A DNA stretch of 5,446 nt from Chloroflexota bacterium (lineage in GTDB: Bacteria > Chloroflexota > Dehalococcoidia > SAR202 > UBA11138): NCBI GenBank assembly GCA_022561955.1, contig JADFQF010000135.1, positions 1 through 5,446 of the forward strand. The letters run 5' to 3'. The position numbers and the translations under genes were made by a program. The notes under the pieces are model-generated. The model searched no databases. It saw only the letters and a program-made list of their open reading frames with translations, and had not been told where the DNA came from. Shown in pieces: positions 1 to 5,446 of this stretch. Position 1 is the stretch's first letter. The number at the start of each line of letters is the position of its first letter.

Positions 1-1
1 C

Positions 2-1432
<1,431 letters not shown>

Positions 1433-1516
1433 AGTCGACAGGTCATAAAAAGGTCAGGGAAGAGCTGATCATCGCCATCCCGGCCCTGAGGGAAAATTCG
1501 GACCGCCTACGTTCTT

Positions 1517-1521
1517 GGGAG
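1517..1521 (+). promoter_or_regulatory. Ribosome-binding site of polX (decides the GTG start)
   Basis: GGGAG lies 7 nt before the GTG at 1529. The polX frame has a stop at 1487-1489 and no ATG, GTG or TTG between that stop and 1529. GTG 1529 is therefore the first standard start available, and it is properly spaced from this site. Confidence 0.75.
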
Positions 1522-1528
1522 CTCCGTC

Positions 1529-3289
1529 GTGAACAACGGACAGATAGCCGAGGTCTTCGAAAACATAGCCGGCCTGCTGGAAATGCGGGGCGAGAAGGTC
1601 TTCACCATAAGGGCCTACCAGCGTGCGGCCCGCACCATAGAGCGCCTTCCCTCGGAGCTGGAAGACATGGTCCGCGACGAGCAGGACTTGAAGGAGATTC
1701 CCGGCATCGGCAAGGCGATATCGGAGAAGATCGCGGAGCTGGTGAATACCAACGAGCTGGGCTACTACGATCGCCTCAAGGCCGAGTTTCCCGAAGGCAT
1801 CCTGGACCTCATGCAGATCCCGGGCCTCGGTCCCAAGACCACCAGAAGGCTGTGGAAAGAGCTGGACGTTACCTCCGTCGAGTTGCTGGAAGAGTCTATC
1901 AAGGACGGAAGGCTGGCCTCCCTGCCTCGCCTCGGGAAAAAGACGGCCGAGAACATCGCCAAGCAGATCAGCTTCGCTCGCACCAAGAGCCGGCGGATGC
2001 CCATCGCTCGCGCCCTGCCCATCGCGACGCGAATCATCGACGCTCTCCGAAGCCGGTGCCCAAGCATCCAGAAGATTCAATACGCCGGTAGCCTGCGAAG
2101 GTACGAGGAGACCATCGGCGACATCGACCTCGTCTGCACGTCCGGCAGTCCTCAAGAGGTCTTGGACGCCCTGGTAGCCTTGCCGAACGTTGTCGACGTG
2201 CTTGGCCACGGCGACACGAAGGCCTCCGTATATCTCAGCGACCGCATACAGATCGACCTGCGCGTCGTGGACGATCGCCACTACGGCTCGCTGATGCAGT
2301 ATTTCACGGGGAATCTGCAACACAATATTCAGCTCAGGGACCACGCGAACTCTCTGGGGCTGTCCCTGAACGAGTATGGCCTTACTCATGTGGACGACGG
2401 TAAGCAGGAGGAGTTCGCGGACGAAGAGTCCCTCTATGAGCGAATGGGCCTTCAGTACGTGCCTCCTGAGATTCGCACCGGCATCTGGGAGATCCAGGCG
2501 GCACTGGAGCACCGCATACCGAGGCTGGTTGAAGTCGCCGATGTAAGGGGCGATCTGCACGACCATACGGACTGGAGCGACGGCCGCGACCCAATGGAAG
2601 TGATGGTCGCGGCGGCCAAAGACAGAGGCCTACAGTACCTGGCGATAACCGACCACTCCGTGGGAAGGGGAATCGCCAACGGTCTCAGCATCGAACGGCT
2701 GAGCGAGCACATGAAGATGGTGCGGGACCTGGATGCCCGAAATCCCGGCATCAGGCTTCTGTGCGGCACGGAGATGGACATTCGGGCCGACGGGACCCTG
2801 GACTACCCCGACTCCGTGCTCCAGGAGCTGGACTGGGTCGTGGCCTCGGTCCATTCGGCCATGGGACAGGACCGGCAGACGATGACCGAGCGGATAATCG
2901 CCGCCATGCGAAATCCATACGTGGACGTCATCGGCCACCTCTCCACCCGACTGATCGGGGAGCGGCAGCCCATAGAGGCCGACTTCGATGCGATATTCAA
3001 GGCGGCCCTGGAGACGGGCACTGCCATGGAGATCAACGCCTCTCCCGAGAGGCTGGACCTCAAGGACTCGCATATCGCGAGGGCCAGAGAAATAGGTGTG
3101 CCTCTCGTCATCAACACCGATGCTCATACCGAGGAGTCTCTGGACAATGTGCATTATGGTATAGCGATGGCGCGTCGTGGCTGGTGCGAACCTCACCACA
3201 TCGTGAATACGTTGGAGCTTCCGAAATTCTTGGAGTTCCTCGATGCGCCAAAATCCGAGCGGATGAAGGTATTCCTTCAACATGCGTGA
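1529..3289 (+). CDS. polX: DNA polymerase/3'-5' exonuclease PolX (family X polymerase + PHP domain)
   Basis: Bacterial PolX is a monomeric cytoplasmic gap-filling repair polymerase whose C-terminal PHP domain supplies metal-dependent 3'-5' exonuclease and, in studied members, AP-endonuclease activity in base excision repair. The 586 residues match the usual 570-580. The N-terminal 8-kDa-like domain contains helix-hairpin-helix elements (EIPGIGKAISEKIAEL 56-71, QIPGLGPKTTRRL 96-108, SLPRLGKKTAENI 131-143). The nucleotidyltransferase palm has AGSLRRYEETIGDID (186-200), with catalytic aspartates D198 and D200 and a third at D243 in QIDLRVV. The YFTG sugar-discrimination element is at 258-261, followed by N262 where S is usual. 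The PHP domain starts at GDLHDHTDWSDG (341-352). Its metal ligands are all visible: H344, H346, D351, D375/H376, E415, H442, H470, D531 and H533. Both active sites therefore look competent. Translation starts at GTG. The start of the next gene overlaps the stop by 8 nt. No terminator is visible between secA and this gene. Confidence 0.96.
   Translation: MNNGQIAEVFENIAGLLEMRGEKVFTIRAYQRAARTIERLPSELEDMVRDEQDLKEIPGIGKAISEKIAELVNTNELGYYDRLKAEFPEGILDLMQIPGLGPKTTRRLWKELDVTSVELLEESIKDGRLASLPRLGKKTAENIAKQISFARTKSRRMPIARALPIATRIIDALRSRCPSIQKIQYAGSLRRYEETIGDIDLVCTSGSPQEVLDALVALPNVVDVLGHGDTKASVYLSDRIQIDLRVVDDRHYGSLMQYFTGNLQHNIQLRDHANSLGLSLNEYGLTHVDDGKQEEFADEESLYERMGLQYVPPEIRTGIWEIQAALEHRIPRLVEVADVRGDLHDHTDWSDGRDPMEVMVAAAKDRGLQYLAITDHSVGRGIANGLSIERLSEHMKMVRDLDARNPGIRLLCGTEMDIRADGTLDYPDSVLQELDWVVASVHSAMGQDRQTMTERIIAAMRNPYVDVIGHLSTRLIGERQPIEADFDAIFKAALETGTAMEINASPERLDLKDSHIARAREIGVPLVINTDAHTEESLDNVHYGIAMARRGWCEPHHIVNTLELPKFLEFLDAPKSERMKVFLQHA
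3265..3269 (+). promoter_or_regulatory. Weak, distant Shine-Dalgarno for the polX-overlapping gene
   Basis: GAAGG lies within the last codons of polX, 12 nt before ATG 3282. That is longer than the optimal 5-9 nt, so initiation probably depends partly on ribosomes terminating at the polX stop (3287-3289), which sits inside the ATGCGTGA overlap. The assignment is tentative. Confidence 0.4.
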
Positions 3290-3986
3290 AACGGCAACAT
3301 ACGAAAGGACCGGGCTCGTCTCGACCTCCGAGGCGCTAAGGGCGTTCAGGTCCGCCTTGGAGGAAGGCGTCGACTGGCCTACTGCGCTGTTGCAGGCCAT
3401 CGCCGAATGGTCTACCCCCGAGGAGACCGTGGGCGACAGGGTCTATAGATATTTCATCGAGGGAGAGGCCTTCGACTGGCTTCTGCTCGCCGAGAGGCTG
3501 TTCGAGGCCGCGGACGTGCTCATACCGGACGAAGACAAGGAGGCGCTGCTCTTCCAGGGAAGGTTCCCGGACTACTTCGAGAGCTCTAACTTCAAGGAGC
3601 TCATGGGAACCGATAAGTACCGCGGATACCTCAACTATTTCTATGGAGTGAGCGTGGAAGAGGCGTTGCAGCTAGCGTCGGAGAAAGAAGTCCATAAGCG
3701 CCAGCTGAGCAACGGAAACCAGTACCAGAACGATTTCACGGAAGAGGCGTTGTCCCGGATTTACAGGGAATCGCCCTGCGTGTTACTGCTTCAGTTCCGA
3801 GAGGACAAGCGCTATCCCGACGACGGAGAGCTCACGATGGAGCAGTCCACCGAGTTCAATTACTGGCTGTTCAAATACAGAATGAAGACCTCTGACAAAG
3901 CAAAGGTCGCCAGCGATACGAGGAAGGGCCTAAAGCAGCTTCACGAAATGATGGCATCGGGCAAAGTAAGCATGATTGTCCCTTGA
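3282..3986 (+). CDS. Hypothetical protein, soluble, probably translationally coupled to polX
   Basis: I do not recognise a named family for this 234-aa protein. It has no signal peptide, no membrane segment, no cysteine cluster and no catalytic motif I can name. Residues 15-42 and 50-80 look helical, with a striking aromatic/leucine patch YRYFIEGEAFDWLLLAERL (55-73) followed by an acidic IPDEDKEALLFQGRFPDYF segment. The middle (110-135) is tyrosine-rich. A hydrophobic strand-like VLLLQF (167-172) leads into a charged RYPDDGELT loop and a basic C-terminal helix (about 204-227). The composition is acidic and aromatic overall, as expected of a folded cytoplasmic protein. ATG 3282 is the only credible start: the next in-frame Met is residue 108. 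The 8-nt overlap with polX suggests one mRNA and coupled translation, so a role near DNA repair is possible but only inferred. The phrase around DWLLLAERL seems familiar from Chloroflexota hypothetical proteins; I cannot confirm this. Confidence 0.85.
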   Translation: MRETATYERTGLVSTSEALRAFRSALEEGVDWPTALLQAIAEWSTPEETVGDRVYRYFIEGEAFDWLLLAERLFEAADVLIPDEDKEALLFQGRFPDYFESSNFKELMGTDKYRGYLNYFYGVSVEEALQLASEKEVHKRQLSNGNQYQNDFTEEALSRIYRESPCVLLLQFREDKRYPDDGELTMEQSTEFNYWLFKYRMKTSDKAKVASDTRKGLKQLHEMMASGKVSMIVP

Positions 3987-3989
3987 GCC

Positions 3990-5270
3990 TCAGGCATCCG
4001 ACTCCTCTCCCCGCATCTCCCCATCGGCCCCGCTCCCCATCTCCTCCGGCGCCTTGTAGCTGCTGAACATCGCGTACAGCAGCGCGTTGTAGATGAGCTT
4101 GGTCCCGGCTCCGAGTATGAGCGGCGCGCCGAGAAACGTGACCTGGGCGACGACGCCGGCTATCGATGGACTCACGGTCTGGGCCAGGTTCCGGCCTAGA
4201 TTGGTAAAGCTCGCCATGGCCGTTCGCGACTCGGGGGCGACGATGGCCATCGTGTACGACTGTCTCGTGGGTATGTCCATCTCGTTACAGAGCTCGTGCA
4301 CCAGGAAAAAGAACACCGCCGCCCACAGCTGCCCGGAAAAGGCCATCAGTATCACGAACATGTTGGACAGCGCCTGCGTAAACGCCATCGTGTTTATCAG
4401 GCCGATGCGGTTTGCCACCGGAGTCGCCAGCGAGACCGAAATCGCGTTCAGAAGCTGACCGGCGAAGAAAATACCGGCGATCGAGTACAGGTCCACGCCG
4501 AAGTGGTTCACGAACCAGAACGAGATGAAGCTGCGCAACATGAACCCGCCGCCCATCGAGTCCAGTGAAAACAGCCCCGCCATCTTCAGTATCAGCCTCC
4601 TGGATTCGTCATTTTCGAGGCTCCGCGAGGGGGACTTTCGGTCCTTGGGCAGGGCCTCGGCCTCTGGCGATAGCCTGGAGTAGAGCACGATGCCGCTCAC
4701 GGCGATGACCGCGTAGACCCCGAACATGATTTGAAACGAAAGCTGTTCGCCTATATCGAGCCGGGACTGAAGCAGCGCGGGCCCGGCGATGAGCAACGCA
4801 CCTATGGCCCTTCCCAGGAAGGCGATGAGGTTATACCAGCTGAAGATTAGAGTCCTCTGCGCCCCGTCGGTGGTCTCGGTGAGAATGGCCGTGTCCAGAG
4901 ACACGAATGCCGTACGGTCCCCACCGGTCGCCGTAGTCATGGCGAACAGACCGATGACGACCAGAAATGCGACGCTGCCGTTGAGCGGCAGCAGGATACC
5001 GCCAAGCACCATCAGCGCGGACATCCCCACCAGCATTCGCTTGCGGCCGATGGCGTCGCCTCGCCAGGTTGCGACCAGGTTCGACAACGCTCCGCCCGCC
5101 ATAATGCCGCTGATGACTATCCCTGCCTGTATGGCGGAGAATTCCAGAAACGTAAGATAGACGCCGAGGAATATGCTGAGAAAGCTGTAGTCCAGGGCAC
5201 GTACTGAGGAGGCGGCGATGACCAGCTTGCCGTCCCGGTTCACCCTGGGGAATACGCCTACTAACCTCAA
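3990..5270 (-). CDS. Major facilitator superfamily (MFS) transporter
   Basis: This is a cytoplasmic-membrane secondary transporter of 426 residues, the usual size for a 12-helix MFS protein. Hydrophobic segments lie at about 27-44, 47-68, 78-96, 99-114, 140-168, 178-198, 228-254, 258-283, 290-310, 312-332, 350-378 and 383-404. A charged cytoplasmic loop (199-226) separates the two six-helix halves. The loop between helices 2 and 3 carries the MFS motif A remnant WRGDAIGRKRML (69-80). GRAIGALLIAGP in helix 5 resembles the glycine-rich motif C of exporters, which weakly favours efflux. The conserved-looking NEMDIPTRQSYTMAIVAPESRT (329-350) precedes helix 11. The substrate cannot be deduced. The TTG start at 5268-5270 has no clear Shine-Dalgarno. 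GTG at 5241-5243 (residue 10) would also leave helix 1 whole, and the frame stays open upstream to a stop at 5310-5312. The acidic glycine-rich tail (407-426) is encoded by a G-run-rich stretch. The stop lies 3 nt from that of the convergent gene. Confidence 0.9.
   Translation of the reverse strand: MRLVGVFPRVNRDGKLVIAASSVRALDYSFLSIFLGVYLTFLEFSAIQAGIVISGIMAGGALSNLVATWRGDAIGRKRMLVGMSALMVLGGILLPLNGSVAFLVVIGLFAMTTATGGDRTAFVSLDTAILTETTDGAQRTLIFSWYNLIAFLGRAIGALLIAGPALLQSRLDIGEQLSFQIMFGVYAVIAVSGIVLYSRLSPEAEALPKDRKSPSRSLENDESRRLILKMAGLFSLDSMGGGFMLRSFISFWFVNHFGVDLYSIAGIFFAGQLLNAISVSLATPVANRIGLINTMAFTQALSNMFVILMAFSGQLWAAVFFFLVHELCNEMDIPTRQSYTMAIVAPESRTAMASFTNLGRNLAQTVSPSIAGVVAQVTFLGAPLILGAGTKLIYNALLYAMFSSYKAPEEMGSGADGEMRGEESDA
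4009..4038 (-). other. Candidate G-quadruplex motif in the 3' end of the MFS gene
   Basis: On the + strand four CCCC runs lie at 4009-4012, 4019-4022, 4028-4031 and 4035-4038. The minus (mRNA-sense) strand therefore carries four GGGG runs separated by loops of 3, 5 and 6 nt. This meets the classic G3+N1-7 quadruplex rule with four-tetrad potential. It encodes the MFS tail around residues 411-421 and ends 17 nt before the stop codon. Folding is predicted from the pattern only. Confidence 0.6.
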
Positions 5271-5293
5271 GGCGTTAGCCGTGCCCAGTTGTC

Positions 5294-5322
5294 TTGAAAT
5301 TACTCCGGCCTATCCCCATATT
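5294..5322 (+). promoter_or_regulatory. Candidate sigma-70-type promoter for the rightmost gene
   Basis: TTGAAA (5294-5299) and CATATT (5317-5322) are separated by 17 nt. They match the -35 and -10 consensus at 5/6 and 4/6 positions and lie in a locally AT-richer patch of a GC-rich region. Transcription would begin near 5329, giving a leader of about 58 nt that contains the inverted repeat and the Shine-Dalgarno of the gene at 5387. No convincing minus-strand promoter for the transporter was found in the same gap. Confidence 0.4.
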
Positions 5323-5333
5323 TTCCTTATCTC

Positions 5334-5358
5334 TGACAGCCGCTTTCGCGGGCTGTCA
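5334..5358. repeat. 25-bp inverted repeat (operator or leader hairpin) between divergent genes
   Basis: TGACAGCC (5334-5341) and GGCTGTCA (5351-5358) are perfect 8-bp inverted arms around a 9-nt centre. The stem can extend by two G-C pairs (5342-5349 and 5343-5348) with a one-base bulge at 5350, leaving a 4-nt loop. As minus-strand RNA the loop is GAAA closed by GC/GC, a GNRA tetraloop. As plus-strand RNA it is UUUC. No T-run follows on either strand, so it is not an intrinsic terminator. Its place just after the candidate promoter fits either a dimeric repressor operator or a structured leader. Confidence 0.6.
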
Positions 5359-5375
5359 CCCGCTCTAACCAACAA

Positions 5376-5380
5376 AGGAG
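5376..5380 (+). promoter_or_regulatory. Strong Shine-Dalgarno of the rightmost gene
   Basis: AGGAG, within AAAGGAG, sits 6 nt before ATG 5387. It is the best ribosome-binding site in the window and is the main evidence that a gene starts there. Confidence 0.8.
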
Positions 5381-5386
5381 AATCGA

Positions 5387-5446
5387 ATGGAAACAACCGA
5401 ACATCACGACTATCTGTGGAGCGCTAGCCCCATTGCCAAGGCCCTG
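5387..5446 (+). CDS. Start of an unidentified protein-coding gene (3' end outside window)
   Basis: Twenty codons are open from ATG to the right edge, beginning METTEHHDYLWSASPIAKAL. An ideal Shine-Dalgarno 6 nt upstream and a candidate promoter further up make this a likely real start. The visible N-terminus is hydrophilic, then mildly hydrophobic, with no signal peptide pattern in the part seen. It is too short to name a family. The gene is divergent from the MFS transporter, with 116 bp between the two start codons, so shared regulation is possible. Confidence 0.7.
   Translation, partial: METTEHHDYLWSASPIAKAL

Noticed and set aside
1440..1456. Two AGGTCA copies 11 bp apart (1440-1445 and 1451-1456) as a possible regulator site
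   Set aside because: Six-base repeats of this kind are expected by chance, and no promoter elements accompany them.
1454..1489. TCAGGG (1454-1459) pairing with CCCTGA (1484-1489) as a possible secA terminator
   Set aside because: A 6-bp stem with a 24-nt loop and no T-run is not a convincing intrinsic terminator.
1469..2566. Long minus-strand open frame (365 codons) antisense to polX
   Set aside because: It lies inside the clearly coding polX with all its motifs; its translation has no recognisable domain and looks like a GC-rich codon shadow.
2630..3400. Minus-strand open frame (256 codons) spanning the polX end and the start of the next gene
   Set aside because: It crosses two real + strand genes, has a histidine/glycine/valine-rich shadow composition and no motif or ribosome-binding support.
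3987..3995. GCCT-C-AGGC mini-palindrome at the convergent junction as a bidirectional terminator
   Set aside because: The 4-bp arms with a 1-nt centre cannot form a stable hairpin, and no T-run follows.
5218..5427. Plus-strand open frame of 69 codons across the divergent gap
   Set aside because: It is antisense to the transporter start and in a different frame from the well-supported ATG at 5387; it has no ribosome-binding site.

Overview
This is a GC-rich bacterial chromosomal segment (roughly 55-60% GC by eye), densely packed with housekeeping and accessory genes. There are no mobile elements, CRISPR arrays, tRNAs or rRNAs. The secA and polX genes show that it is bacterial. The style of the unknown 234-aa protein and of the transporter reminded me of Chloroflexota (Dehalococcoidia/SAR202-like) genomes, but that is a weak impression, not a demonstrated assignment.

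Layout. (1) Positions 2-1432, + strand: the C-terminal part of SecA, the ATPase motor of the Sec export pathway, cut by the left window edge. (2) Positions 1529-3289, + strand: a complete PolX, a family-X DNA repair polymerase fused to a PHP phosphoesterase domain, with a GTG start behind a good ribosome-binding site. (3) Positions 3282-3986, + strand: an unrecognised soluble 234-aa protein whose start overlaps the polX stop by 8 nt, so it is probably translationally coupled to polX. (4) Positions 3990-5270, - strand: a 12-helix major facilitator superfamily (MFS) transporter converging on gene 3 with only 3 nt between the stop codons. (5) Positions 5271-5386: a short divergent intergenic region with a plausible sigma-70-type promoter, a 25-bp inverted repeat and a strong Shine-Dalgarno. 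(6) Position 5387 onward, + strand: the first 20 codons of an unidentified gene cut by the right edge.

How the genes relate. secA, polX and the unknown gene read in one direction with no recognisable terminator between them and may share a transcript. secA (export) and polX (DNA repair) have no obvious functional link, so the tightest association is between polX and the unknown gene. The transporter is a separate unit. Its substrate cannot be read from the sequence, but it may share regulation with the divergent partial gene through the inverted repeat between them.

The points most worth a second look are the polX-coupled unknown gene, a canonical four-run G-quadruplex motif in the last codons of the transporter at the terminator-less convergent junction, and the divergent inverted repeat, whose minus-strand form is capped by a GAAA loop.
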